Positions 8,722-18,247 of a stretch of 64,000 bases of DNA are shown in pieces. Below the pieces are notes generated by a model. The model had not been told where the DNA came from. It ran no database searches and saw only the letters and a list, made by a program, of their open reading frames with translations. Position 1 is the stretch's first letter. Every line of letters begins with the position of its first letter. The stretch is from assembly GCF_013363755.1 (NCBI RefSeq), contig NZ_CP054840.1, positions 572,001 to 636,000 on the forward strand. The letters run 5' to 3'. Both the position numbers and the translations under genes were made by a program. This stretch comes from Comamonas antarctica. GTDB lineage: Bacteria > Pseudomonadota > Gammaproteobacteria > Burkholderiales > Burkholderiaceae_C.

Positions 8722-8997
8722 ATGAAGAAACTGTTTGCCTCCCTTGCCCTCGCCGCCGTTGTTGCTCCCGTGTGGGCCGCTACCCAAACCGTCACGCTAG
8801 CGGTGCCCGGCATGACCTGCGCCGCCTGCCCGATCACAGTCAAGAAAGCGCTCTCCAAGGTCGAAGGCGTGAGCAAGGTCGATGTGGGCTTCGAGAAGCG
8901 CGAGGCCGTCGTCACTTTTGACGACACCAAGGCCAGCGTACAGAAGCTGACCAAGGCCACCGCAGACGCCGGCTATCCGTCCAGCGTCAAGCAGTGA
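8722..8997 (+). CDS. merP: Periplasmic mercury-binding protein MerP
   Basis: This 91-residue protein has a cleavable signal peptide (MKKLFASLALAAVVAPVWAA) followed by one heavy-metal-associated domain with the GMTCAACP metal site. It binds Hg(II) in the periplasm and hands it to MerT. An AGGAG sits at the right distance before the ATG. The next gene starts just beyond or overlaps its stop. Confidence 0.97.
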   Translation: MKKLFASLALAAVVAPVWAATQTVTLAVPGMTCAACPITVKKALSKVEGVSKVDVGFEKREAVVTFDDTKASVQKLTKATADAGYPSSVKQ

Positions 8998-9032
8998 GCC
9001 AGCAAGCCAACGACAACAGCGAGAGCCGCTTC

Positions 9033-11193
<2,161 letters not shown>

Positions 11194-11210
11194 GGAAAAG
11201 GAGGTGTTCG

Positions 11211-11280
11211 ATGAACGCCTACACGGTGTCCCGGCTGGCCCTTGATGCCGGGGTGAGCGTGCATATCGTGCGCGACTACG
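11211..11280 (+). pseudogene. merD: merD, N-terminal stub
   Basis: GGAGG precedes an ATG that encodes [19 protein letters not shown] and VRDY, the exact beginning of MerD, the secondary regulator of mer operons. After codon 23 the sequence changes abruptly into the antisense of an arsR-like gene and the frame is lost. Only about a fifth of the normal 120-residue protein remains. The junction at about 11280 removes merE and the whole tnp end of the parent transposon. Confidence 0.9.
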
Positions 11281-11506
11281 AGGCGCGATACACCAGGTTG
11301 CGCCCGTGGCGCTCCTGGCTCACCAGGCCAGCATGGGCCAACTCTTTGAGGTGAAACGACAGGGTGTTGGAGGCTACTCCCAGCTGCTCGGAGATTGCGC
11401 CAGGGGTGAGACCATCCTTGCCTGCCACGACGAGTGCGCGGAAGACACGGAGGCGTACCTCTTGAGCAAGCGCTGCAAGCGAGCGGACAACTTCAGGCTC
11501 ATTCAT
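11276..11506 (-). pseudogene. ArsR/SmtB-family regulator, 3'-truncated
   Basis: These 76 residues form an ArsR-type winged HTH: VRSLAALAQEVRLRVFRAL, the recognition helix region [20 protein letters not shown], and GRNLVYRA. The stop codon is supplied by merD sequence, because the gene runs into the junction at about 11280. The missing part is the C-terminal dimerisation and metal-site helix, roughly 30 residues. The HTH could still fold, but regulation would be impaired. No arsenic resistance genes are nearby, so the rest of its operon was probably lost at the same event. Confidence 0.8.
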
Positions 11507-11730
11507 TTCTCATGAATACACCAATTATTGAAATATAAGCCGGCTAAATCCACTCCTATTTGCATGGCGAGTGGCGGCTCGGGAAATGCGATTCGCCCCA
11601 ATGGCCGTGATGAGTGGCACGCTCCAAAATCACACACCCTGGCTCGACCATCGAGGTACGCAGTCCAAAAGGCGCCAGCATCGGTCAGGGGTGGCGGCTT
11701 GCATCCGAAATCCTTGATTGAAGGAATCAG

Positions 11731-12165
11731 TCAGTAGACTGATTGGTCTTCTCTCAGGGCCGTCAACAACAACAGAAGGGATTTCTCGACTGCGGCACGA
11801 TCCCGCTCACTCAGGCAGGCAAGCAATTGCACTGCGTGGTCATCCAGGGCAGCATTCCAATGATTGACTGACTGAAACCCTTCGTCGGTGAGCGTGACCA
11901 ACCATTTCCGGGAATCGGCGGGATTGGGCTCCTTGACGACCAGACCACGGGTCGCCAGTGCGTCAACAGAACGCGACACCCAACTTTTTTCGCGTCCAAC
12001 CCGCCTGCCCAGTTCAGTCATCGCAAGCGTCCCGGAGCGCTCCAGTTCGGCGAGCAGATTGCATTGGCTGTTCATCTTGCTGTTGCGTTCCACTGACCTA
12101 CTTTGCGATTGTGTGAACAAACGGGCGACCTCCCGCAACAGACTTCCCGAAATGGCCGTTGTCAT
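11731..12165 (-). CDS. MarR-family transcriptional regulator
   Basis: This 144-residue protein has the MarR winged HTH (LAMTELGRRVGREKSWVSRS, wing EPNPADSRKWLVTLTDEG) and flanking dimerisation helices. The ATG at 12165 gives normal family length; a GTG at 12228 would add 21 residues. The ligand and targets are unknown. Neighbours are the arsR remnant and an IS5 copy inserted about 100 bp upstream, which may have separated it from a divergent target. The 224 bp between it and arsR hold no gene I can recognise. Confidence 0.8.
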   Translation of the reverse strand: MTTAISGSLLREVARLFTQSQSRSVERNSKMNSQCNLLAELERSGTLAMTELGRRVGREKSWVSRSVDALATRGLVVKEPNPADSRKWLVTLTDEGFQSVNHWNAALDDHAVQLLACLSERDRAAVEKSLLLLLTALREDQSVY

Positions 12166-12284
12166 TTTGGTGCGTATTGCAGTGGATAGTATGAAGTCTT
12201 GGATTTTTCGTGTGGCCAACTCTTCCACTCAAGAGCCAAGGCGGTCGGCTCATAGCGCCGAAACTAGCTAGGACGTGTTGAGAA

Positions 12285-12671
12285 TCAGCGAGAGTTGATA
12301 ACCCCAGCTGCGAGATAGATCATCGCTGCGAAGCTGCTATCCGTCTTGTCGCTGCGCATTGCGATACGTTTGAACTCCTTGAGCTTGCAAAAGAAGTTCT
12401 CGATCAAGTGGCGCCATTTGTAGACCTCCAGGTCAATCTCCAGTGGCGCTCTCCTGCGGGGCATCTGTGAGATCACCACCTGCGCCCCGCGCTTACCCAA
12501 CTCCTGGATCAGCCAATTCACATCGAAGGCCTTGTCGGCAAGCAAGGCATCAAAGCGCACACCGGCAATCAGCTCTCTGACCCCTTTGGTGTCGTGGCGC
12601 TGCCCTGGCATTAAGACGAACTTCACCAGATTGCCCAATGCATCTGTCAGCGCCAGTATCTTCGTGGTCAT
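12285..12671 (-). CDS. IS5-family transposase, C-terminal frame
   Basis: These 128 residues hold the later catalytic region of an IS5 DDE transposase: the second acidic box in LLADKAFDVNWL and the final E-x-K region in HLIENFFCKLKEFKRIAM. It joins the upstream frame by frameshifting across the AAAAGGGGG-type run at about 12700-12715. Confidence 0.88.
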   Translation of the reverse strand: MTTKILALTDALGNLVKFVLMPGQRHDTKGVRELIAGVRFDALLADKAFDVNWLIQELGKRGAQVVISQMPRRRAPLEIDLEVYKWRHLIENFFCKLKEFKRIAMRSDKTDSSFAAMIYLAAGVINSR

Positions 12672-12688
12672 GCCGCCCCTCGAGTGGC

Positions 12689-13039
12689 CTATGGCCTGGC
12701 CCGAAGTCCCCCTTTTGCCCCCTGGCCGTGCCGATGCACTTTCACAATCGTGGCATCCACCATCGCATATTCCATGTCCGGCTGCTCGCTCACTGCATCG
12801 AACAGACGTTGGAACACATCGGCCTTAACCCAGTCTCTAAAGCGTTTGAACACCGTGTTCCACTTGCCGAACTCTGGCGGCAGGTCTCGCCAGGGGCTGC
12901 CTGTGCGGGCAATCCACAGCACTGCCTCAACGAAGCGGCGGTTGTCTGTGCCGCTGCGTCCAGGATCACTTGGCTTGCCAAGGCATTGAGGCTCCATCTT
13001 GGCCCATTGCTCGTCTGTCAGTACCCATCGAATGCTCAT
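12689..13039 (-). CDS. IS5-family transposase, N-terminal frame
   Basis: These 116 residues comprise the DUF4096-type DNA-binding region (VLTDEQWAKMEP, RTGSPWRDLPPEFGKWNTV) and the first catalytic aspartate in YAMVDATIVKVHRHGQGAKGG. The frame then leaves the transposase path, and the downstream frame continues it. Confidence 0.88.
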   Translation of the reverse strand: MSIRWVLTDEQWAKMEPQCLGKPSDPGRSGTDNRRFVEAVLWIARTGSPWRDLPPEFGKWNTVFKRFRDWVKADVFQRLFDAVSEQPDMEYAMVDATIVKVHRHGQGAKGGLRARP

Positions 13040-13132
13040 GCGCCTATTGCATCACAGCCCTCCGAGCCGTTGCGCTTGATTCTCAACAGCCCCTAGTGGA
13101 AGTGAGCATGTTCAGCCAGCTATGCGGTCTGG

Positions 13133-15601
13133 CTACCTTCGTGCCCTTCGAAGAAGGCGCAGGCCATTGCCCACGACCAGCAAGCTGGCCCCCATGTCTG
13201 CGAAGACCGCCATCCACATGGTCGCGGTGCCGACCACCGCCATCACCAGGAAGACGCTTTTGATACCCAGTGCCAAAGAAATGTTCTGCCACAGAACGGC
13301 GTGAGTATGTTTGGACAGTCGCACCGTCTCGGCTACACGCTGCAGATCGTCGTTCATGATGACCACATCGGCTGCTTCCATGGCCGTGTCGGTTCCCGCC
13401 GCACCCATGGCAAAACCGATGTCAGCCTGCGCTAGCGCCGGCGCATCGTTGATGCCGTCGCCGGTCATTCCAGTGGCGCCATAGCGCTTTTGCATTTCCT
13501 TGATGGCGTCGAGCTTGGCTTCGGGGAGCAAATCGCCACGGGCTTCATCAATTCCGGCCTGGGCAGCGATGGCCATTGCCGTGGCCGCGTTGTCACCCGT
13601 CAGCATCACCGGCGTCACTCCCAGCGCCTTGAGGTCGACGATGGCCTGTTTCGACGTCTCGCGAATGGTGTCCGCTACCGCAAACAGCGCCAGGACGCGC
13701 GATTCGTCCGCCAGGAGGGTGACCGTGCGGCCTTGTTTTTCTTGGATGGCCAGCTCCGCCTCCAACTCCGGACCGCACAGTCCTTGCTCATGGATCAGAC
13801 GGTGATTGCCCAGCGTCAACCGCACACCATTGACCATGCCTTCGACGCCGCGCCCGGGCAGCGCTTTGAAGTTTTCAGCCTCGGGCCCCTTGATCTCCAG
13901 TCCCTGGACGATTGCCTTAGAGACAGGGTGGTCGGACCGAACCGCAAGGCTGGCAGCCATTTGCTGGACTTCCGTTTCATCAGCACCACCCCACACCTGC
14001 CACTTCACCAGCTTGGGTTTGCCTTCGGTGATGGTGCCGGTCTTGTCGAGCGCCACCGCCTTAAGGAGCCGGGCATCTTCCAGGTAGGTTCCGCCCTTGA
14101 TCAGGATCCCGCGGCGCGCTCCTGCAGCCAATCCGCTGACCACCGTGACCGGCGTGGAAATGACCAGAGCGCACGGGCAGGCGATCACCAGCAGAACCAG
14201 GGCCTTGTAGAGCGCCTCCAGCCAGGTAAGGCCCATCAGAAAAGGAGTAAGGACAGCTACCGCCACGGCAATGGCGAAAACTGCGGGGGTGTAGATAGAG
14301 GCGAACCGGTCCACAAATCGCTGCGTCGGAGCGCGCGTTCCTTGCGCTTGTTCGACAGCTTGGATGATCCTGGCCAAGGTGGTATTGCTCGACAAGGCCG
14401 TAACCTCGAACTCCAGTTCACCGGTCTCGTTGATCGTGCCGGCGAACACCTGGTCTCCAGGTGCCTTGTCCACGGGGATGCTCTCGCCAGTCACAGGGGC
14501 CTGGTTGATGGCGCCGTTGCCCTTGGTCACCATACCATCCAGCGGCACGCGTTCGCCAGGCTTGATGCGCACGGTCGCTCCAATGGCCACCGAGGCCACC
14601 GGTGTAGCGGTCCATGCTCCGTTGGTGCCCAGTACCAAAGCCTCTTCGGGCGCCAGTTCCAGCAAGCCCTTGATAGCGTTTCGGGCCCGGTCCACTGCCT
14701 TGGCTTCGATGAGCTCCGCAATCGCGTACAGAGCCATCACCATCGCGGCTTCTGGCCACTGACCAATGAGGAATGCGCCGGTGACGGCCACCGACATCAG
14801 CGCATTGATGTTCAGCCTGCCGCGCAGCAGCGCCGCAATGCCTTTTTTGTAGGTGTCGATGCCGGCCAGCCAGATAGCCAGAGCGGCAATCGCCATGCCG
14901 GCCACTTTCCAAGCCATCTGGTCTGGCGCGAAGAACGCGAGAACCTCAGCCCCCGTGGCGAACACGAGTGCGGCAACCAAACGTGAGATGCCGCCTGCAA
15001 AACCATGTCCATGGTCGTCGCCTTCGGCGGATCCAACCACGTGTCCCCCCTTGGCTTCGCCCGCGTCTGCCACTGGCTGCGGATCGAAGCCCGCTTTGCG
15101 GATCGCCTCCAGGGCCAAGGGATACGCACTTTCTTGCGCATCGATCTTCAGCGTGCGCGCACCAAGCTGAAATCCCAAAGAGCGGATACCTTCCAGTGGC
15201 TCCAGCGCCCGACGGATTTCCGCCTCCTCTGCGCTGCAGTCCATGGTCGCGATTTTGAAAAGCTTGCCCTGGCTGATTTGGGGGGCTGATGCCGTGGCCA
15301 CGGGCTGCGGATCGAATCCCGCTTTGCGGATCGCCTCCAGGGCCAAGGGATACGCACTTTCTTGCGCATCGATCTTCAGCGTGCGCGCACCAAGCTGAAA
15401 TCCCAAAGAGCGGATACCTTCCAGTGGCTCCAGCGCCCGGCGGATTTCCGCCTCCTCGGCGCTGCAGTCCATGGTCGCGATTTTGAAAAGCCTGGCCTGG
15501 CCAGAAACGCTGGCGGTCACATTGCCAGGCGTGGCAGGACTTGAACGACCTGCGGAACAGCAGGAGTCAACGCTTGTGGAGGTGCTGGTTTCTGGTTTCA
15601 T
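13133..15601 (-). CDS. cadA: Zn/Cd/Pb-exporting P1B-type ATPase CadA/ZntA with duplicated metal-binding domain
   Basis: This is an 822-residue heavy-metal P-type ATPase that exports divalent soft metals from the cytoplasm. It has two N-terminal HMA domains, each with a MDCSAEEAEIR metal site. Then follow a His-containing linker (GDDHGHG), eight membrane segments, the CPC motif at C475-P476-C477, the phosphorylation aspartate D519 in DKTGTITEGKP and the hinge motif TGDGINDAPALA. The two HMA domains are almost identical at DNA level, so the duplication is recent. It is divergent from cadR with a shared operator region. No N-terminal CxxC of the copper type is present. Confidence 0.93.
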   Translation of the reverse strand: MKPETSTSTSVDSCCSAGRSSPATPGNVTASVSGQARLFKIATMDCSAEEAEIRRALEPLEGIRSLGFQLGARTLKIDAQESAYPLALEAIRKAGFDPQPVATASAPQISQGKLFKIATMDCSAEEAEIRRALEPLEGIRSLGFQLGARTLKIDAQESAYPLALEAIRKAGFDPQPVADAGEAKGGHVVGSAEGDDHGHGFAGGISRLVAALVFATGAEVLAFFAPDQMAWKVAGMAIAALAIWLAGIDTYKKGIAALLRGRLNINALMSVAVTGAFLIGQWPEAAMVMALYAIAELIEAKAVDRARNAIKGLLELAPEEALVLGTNGAWTATPVASVAIGATVRIKPGERVPLDGMVTKGNGAINQAPVTGESIPVDKAPGDQVFAGTINETGELEFEVTALSSNTTLARIIQAVEQAQGTRAPTQRFVDRFASIYTPAVFAIAVAVAVLTPFLMGLTWLEALYKALVLLVIACPCALVISTPVTVVSGLAAGARRGILIKGGTYLEDARLLKAVALDKTGTITEGKPKLVKWQVWGGADETEVQQMAASLAVRSDHPVSKAIVQGLEIKGPEAENFKALPGRGVEGMVNGVRLTLGNHRLIHEQGLCGPELEAELAIQEKQGRTVTLLADESRVLALFAVADTIRETSKQAIVDLKALGVTPVMLTGDNAATAMAIAAQAGIDEARGDLLPEAKLDAIKEMQKRYGATGMTGDGINDAPALAQADIGFAMGAAGTDTAMEAADVVIMNDDLQRVAETVRLSKHTHAVLWQNISLALGIKSVFLVMAVVGTATMWMAVFADMGASLLVVGNGLRLLRRARR
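15075..15491. repeat. Tandem 189-bp duplication inside cadA
   Basis: 15075-15263 and 15303-15491 are direct repeats with a 228-bp period. I count three differences over 189 bp (at the GAAGCC/GAATCC, CGACGG/CGGCGG and CTCTGC/CTCGGC positions). Each copy encodes a full HMA domain from KIATMDC to KAGFDPQP. The linkers on either side differ. Loss of one copy by recombination would leave the frame intact. Confidence 0.95.
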
Positions 15602-15606
15602 GGCCT

Positions 15607-15638
15607 AATTGGAAACCCTATAGTGACTTTAAAGTCAA
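15607..15638 (-). promoter_or_regulatory. cadA promoter with CadR-type operator
   Basis: On the minus strand a -35 box TTGACT (15638-15633) and a weak -10 box CCAATT (15612-15607) are separated by 20 bp. The spacer contains GACTTTAAAGTC (palindrome 15625-15636) and CTATAGGGT, similar to pbr/cad operators. The long spacer is the hallmark of MerR-family activation. The cadA start lies 6 bp beyond the -10 box, so the transcript leader would be very short. Confidence 0.75.
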
Positions 15639-15701
15639 GTGGTAGCACAGAAAATGCATCGTGCGGCGTTCTACAGCAAGCTCATTTTTGAAAGCGGAGC
15701 A

Positions 15702-16199
15702 ATGAAAATTGGCGAACTGGCCAAGGCCACCGGCACGCAGACAGAAACCATCCGCTACTACGAGCGGGTGCAACTGCTGCCGACAGCAAAGCGCACGGAA
15801 AGCAACTACAGGGTGTACGACGGTAGCCACGTCGAGCGTCTGGCCTTCATCCGGCACTGTCGCAGCCTGGACATGACACTCGATGAGATCCGCGTGCTGC
15901 TGCATTTCAAAGACGCGCCCGGTGAGAACTGCGGCGCGGTGGACGCGCTGCTGCAGGCACATATCGGGCACGTGGTTGACCGTATTCGAGAACTTCAGGC
16001 GCTGGAAGCAGAGTTGCGCAGTTTGCAGCGGCAGTGTTCATCTGGTCATTTGGCCGGGGACTGCGGCATCTTGGGCGGTCTGGTAATTGCCGCGCGTCAA
16101 CACAACCACATCCCACCAGCCCCACCCATCGAGTCGCATCTGCCTGGAGTGCATCGCGAAATCGGTACCGGTACCAAACAGCGCGGCGTCAAGCACTGA
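15702..16199 (+). CDS. cadR: Cd(II)/Pb(II)-responsive MerR-family regulator CadR/PbrR
   Basis: This 165-residue MerR-family protein starts MKIGELAKATGTQTETIRYYE (HTH). Its metal site cysteines are C77 (GENCGAV), C112 (RQCSSGH) and C121 (GDCGIL), the pattern of Cd/Pb sensors. I chose the ATG at 15702 by family start. The last 40 residues after GILGGL (HNHIPPAPP onward) do not look like the usual short tail and may come from a rearranged 3' end next to the rep remnant. It is divergent from cadA and presumably controls it. Confidence 0.9.
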   Translation: MKIGELAKATGTQTETIRYYERVQLLPTAKRTESNYRVYDGSHVERLAFIRHCRSLDMTLDEIRVLLHFKDAPGENCGAVDALLQAHIGHVVDRIRELQALEAELRSLQRQCSSGHLAGDCGILGGLVIAARQHNHIPPAPPIESHLPGVHREIGTGTKQRGVKH

Positions 16200-16204
16200 C
16201 TTAC

Positions 16205-16303
16205 CAACCCTACCTTGACGCGCGCCGGCCGCCCGAGGGTGATGCACAGTCCGATTTTTTCGTGCCGCTGCTGTACGACGTGGCGACCAAAGATATCCAA
16301 TGA
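16205..16303 (+). pseudogene. Plasmid-type replication initiator, N-terminal fragment
   Basis: A short in-frame stretch reads YLDARRPPEGDAQSDFFVPL followed by LYDVATKDIQ and a stop. The DFFVP-LYDVATKD pattern resembles the N-terminus of replication initiator proteins found on broad-host plasmids and ICEs of proteobacteria. Only about 30 residues remain. It is assigned from memory of the family and needs a search. Confidence 0.45.
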
Positions 16304-16350
16304 TGCCCCTCCCTGCTTGACAGCAACCCTCAGGCGCGGCGCGTGACCCC

Positions 16351-16683
16351 TTAGTTCCGGTTCAGCGGGTTTTGCGCGACATACACGTTGAGCGACTTGC
16401 CCGTGAATCCGGCTGGCGCGATCTTTGCCAGGTCCACGGGCCGGCGATCGAGTCCGTTGAACGTCCACGAGAACTCCTTGCCTTCGCTGCGGAACGTGAC
16501 CGTATCACCGTAGGCAACGTTCAGGTGCCGGGCGGTTGAGACATCCACGACTCGGGCTTTGGCGGCCTGCTGAGCGGGTTGACCGTAGAACGATTGACCG
16601 TTGGCAAACGTGTCAGCTGCCATGGCAGACGCAGAGGCCATGCCGAAAATAATGGCCACCTGGATGAGACGAGTCGAACGCAT
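16351..16683 (-). CDS. CzcE-like periplasmic metal-binding protein
   Basis: This 110-residue protein has a signal peptide (MRSTRLIQVAIIFGMASA, cleavage near AMAAD). Its mature part carries VAYGDTVTFRSEGKEFSWTF and ends with LNVYVAQNPLNRN, typical of CzcE-family proteins, which bind copper in the periplasm of metal-resistant betaproteobacteria. I chose the ATG at 16683 for the signal peptide. A perfect CusR-like palindrome sits 109 bp upstream, which places it in the same regulon as the DUF4148 genes. Confidence 0.8.
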   Translation of the reverse strand: MRSTRLIQVAIIFGMASASAMAADTFANGQSFYGQPAQQAAKARVVDVSTARHLNVAYGDTVTFRSEGKEFSWTFNGLDRRPVDLAKIAPAGFTGKSLNVYVAQNPLNRN

Positions 16684-16791
16684 GTAGAGCTCCTTCTTGA
16701 TGATGACCGCGCCGCCGATGCCGGCGCAGTGACGCCTTGGGGCGACATGAGGGACTCTAGCGATCCGTAACCAACAGATCGCGATCATCTG

Positions 16792-16809
16792 GATGACAAA
16801 TTTGTCATC
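16792..16809. promoter_or_regulatory. CusR/CopR-type box upstream of the czcE-like gene
   Basis: GATGACAAATTTGTCATC is a perfect 18-bp palindrome. Its core TGACA-N4-TGTCA matches the known CusR box of E. coli (ATGACAA-N2-TTGTCAT). It is centred about 115 bp before the czcE-like start, a distance repeated at the other boxes in this island. It is the best-preserved copy. Confidence 0.75.
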
Positions 16810-16925
16810 TGCAGCAGCGCGCAAGGTGCGTGTTTGTGCAGACCCAATGAGCTGAACTTCGCGGGCAGCTGGCTGCCTCATCGTCGGGCTATACGCATGT
16901 CTCGGTCACTGTAAAACCTGTGAAC

Positions 16926-16957
16926 TTGACTCTGCACCCGCTACAGGGTTTTCAATA
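16926..16957 (+). promoter_or_regulatory. Orphan MerR-type (Cad/Pbr-like) promoter
   Basis: TTGACT (16926-16931) is followed after 20 bp by TCAATA (16952-16957). The spacer holds CTCTG and CTACAGGGT, matching the cadA promoter in the same positions (CTATAGGGTTT-CCAAT). It points rightward into the relaxase remnant, not at a metal gene, and no intact MerR gene lies beside it. It is probably left over from a deleted efflux operon. Confidence 0.55.
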
Positions 16958-16975
16958 GCATCGGATCACAAGAAG

Positions 16976-17530
16976 GAAGAGGCGCAGGGAACGCGCGCAC
17001 CGACTCAAGGCTTTGTCGATCGACGTGGCCGTGGGAATGACGCACCTGCCCATTGAGCGGCAGGCGCGCGTGATTGGGGCCGCCTGGCTGGACCAGCAGT
17101 TGATCGGCGGCGGTAAAGAGCTGGGCTAACTAGGGTTTGGCAGCGAGGCCAAGGAGGTACTACAGAAATGCGCCGACTTCCTGGCCGACCAGGGCCTGGC
17201 CGAGCGGCGCGGCCAGCGCATCATCCTGACGTGCAATCGTCTGGCGACGCTGCGAAACCGCGAGCTGTCGCATGCCGCGAAGACATTGCCGCTGAAACCG
17301 GGCTGGAGCATCGGTCCCTCACCGATGGGGAGCGCGTAGCTGGCATCTACCGGCGAAGCGTGATGCTCGCCAGCGGGCGCTACGCCATGCTCAATGACGG
17401 CTTGGGATTTAGCCTGGTGCCGTGGAAACCGGTGATCGAGCAGCCGTTGGGAAAGCAGGTTGCCGCGACGGTGCGCGGCAGTGGGGTGGCATGGGAAATT
17501 GGGCGGCGGCCTGGGCTTTCTCGAGGTTAG
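16976..17530 (+). pseudogene. Conjugative relaxase (DUF3363 type), decayed C-terminal part
   Basis: Translation in shifting frames gives pieces of DUF3363/VirD2-like relaxases of mobile plasmids and ICEs: IERQARVIGAAWLDQQLIGG, CADFLADQGLAERRGQRIIL, and then RRSVMLASGRYAMLNDGLGF with SLVPWKPVIEQPLGKQ and VAWEIGRRPGLSRG. An in-frame stop near 17128 and at least one frameshift near 17310 separate the pieces. The N-terminal relaxase domain with the catalytic tyrosine is absent. Together with the rep fragment it shows that plasmid or ICE DNA was once part of this cargo. Confidence 0.65.
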
Positions 17531-17598
17531 TCAGGCCGACGCCAGCGATCTTATAGGCTGGATTCGCCATGATCCGCTGGAACCGCAACTGAGGGCGA

Positions 17599-17946
17599 TC
17601 AACCCGGGTAGTAGAGACGCTGACGTGCGTCGCGTTCGGCAGGTGACTCGTTCAGCATTTCGTTGATCACTTCCTGACGAGTTTTCCCTGGGCCCACATT
17701 AGGCACAGGCATTGGGTAGTTGCTCTCGCCATAAGACAGGAGTCCTTGCTGCATGGCAGCCTTGGTTTCCGCGATAACCTGCTCTCGCGTCTTATCGCTC
17801 TTCCAGTGTTCCGGGTGAACGATGATGCCCTTTTCATTGTTGGCAGGATGCTCGTATGCTGCCGAAGCCATCCCCGGTAGACCCAGGGTGACCACTGCGG
17901 CCACTGCTGCAATCATGGAAGAAGGGGAGAGACGACGTTGAGTCAT
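17599..17946 (-). CDS. Small secreted DUF4148-like protein
   Basis: This 115-residue protein has a signal peptide (SSMIAAVAAVVTLGLPGMAS) and a mature part that starts YEHPANNEKGIIVHPEHW. It contains the repeated motif KTREQVIAETKAAM and KTRQEVINEML. The TR-x-x-V motif is typical of DUF4148 proteins, which are common in Burkholderiales and have no known function. I chose the ATG at 17946 for the signal peptide. A CusR-like box lies 112 bp upstream. It is near the two-component system, so a role in metal response is inferred. Confidence 0.75.
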   Translation of the reverse strand: MTQRRLSPSSMIAAVAAVVTLGLPGMASAAYEHPANNEKGIIVHPEHWKSDKTREQVIAETKAAMQQGLLSYGESNYPMPVPNVGPGKTRQEVINEMLNESPAERDARQRLYYPG

Positions 17947-18057
17947 GGCTAAGGTCCTTGTAGAAGTCAATAAAACTTGCATCTCCCATGCCTTTGCTAG
18001 GCGATGATGAGATGTGTTCATCGTAGAAACCCTGACCCAACAGAACGCGGACAGCAC

Positions 18058-18075
18058 GATGACTTTTCTGTCATC
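18058..18075. promoter_or_regulatory. CusR/CopR-type box upstream of a DUF4148 gene
   Basis: GATGACTTTTCTGTCATC has 6-bp perfect arms and the same TGAC-N6-GTCA core as the box at 16792. It is 112 bp before the start at 17946. The rest of the 301-bp gap between the DUF4148 gene and the sensor kinase (17947-18247) holds no gene I can support. Confidence 0.65.
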
Positions 18076-18247
18076 TTTTGCTGTTTTTGACCTTATCGCG
18101 GTGACAAGGTCCTACCATGAAGACATGGGAAAATATCCTGCATGGGAGTAAGTGCGATGGAGTCGCTTCGGTCAATTGCAGAAAATCCAACCCGAAAACA
18201 CGAACGCATCATGGATGCGTAAGTAGGATCACCGGCAACAGAGCCCC

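Larger units (their letters stand above)
12272..13092 (-). mobile_element. IS5-family insertion sequence (IS427-like), complete
   Basis: The element is 821 bp. The ends share an imperfect inverted repeat (GACGTGTTGAGAATC at the left, GGGCTGTTGAGAATC as the complement of the right). CTAG flanks both sides (12268-12271 and 13093-13096), consistent with a target duplication. Two frames carry one transposase, as in IS427-group elements that use ribosomal frameshifting. Confidence 0.85.

Noticed and set aside
8994..9032. GTG start of merC overlapping the merP stop
   Set aside because: It is possible, but the ATG at 9033 gives the normal 140-residue length and the family N-terminus. I kept it as an alternative only.
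13490..14986. Plus-strand frame of 498 codons opposite cadA
   Set aside because: Shadow of the P-type ATPase; no domain or signal is visible in its translation.
15058..15500. CRISPR-like repeat array
   Set aside because: The two long repeats are coding HMA domains with a 39-bp gap, not short spaced repeats. No CRISPR array is seen in the window.
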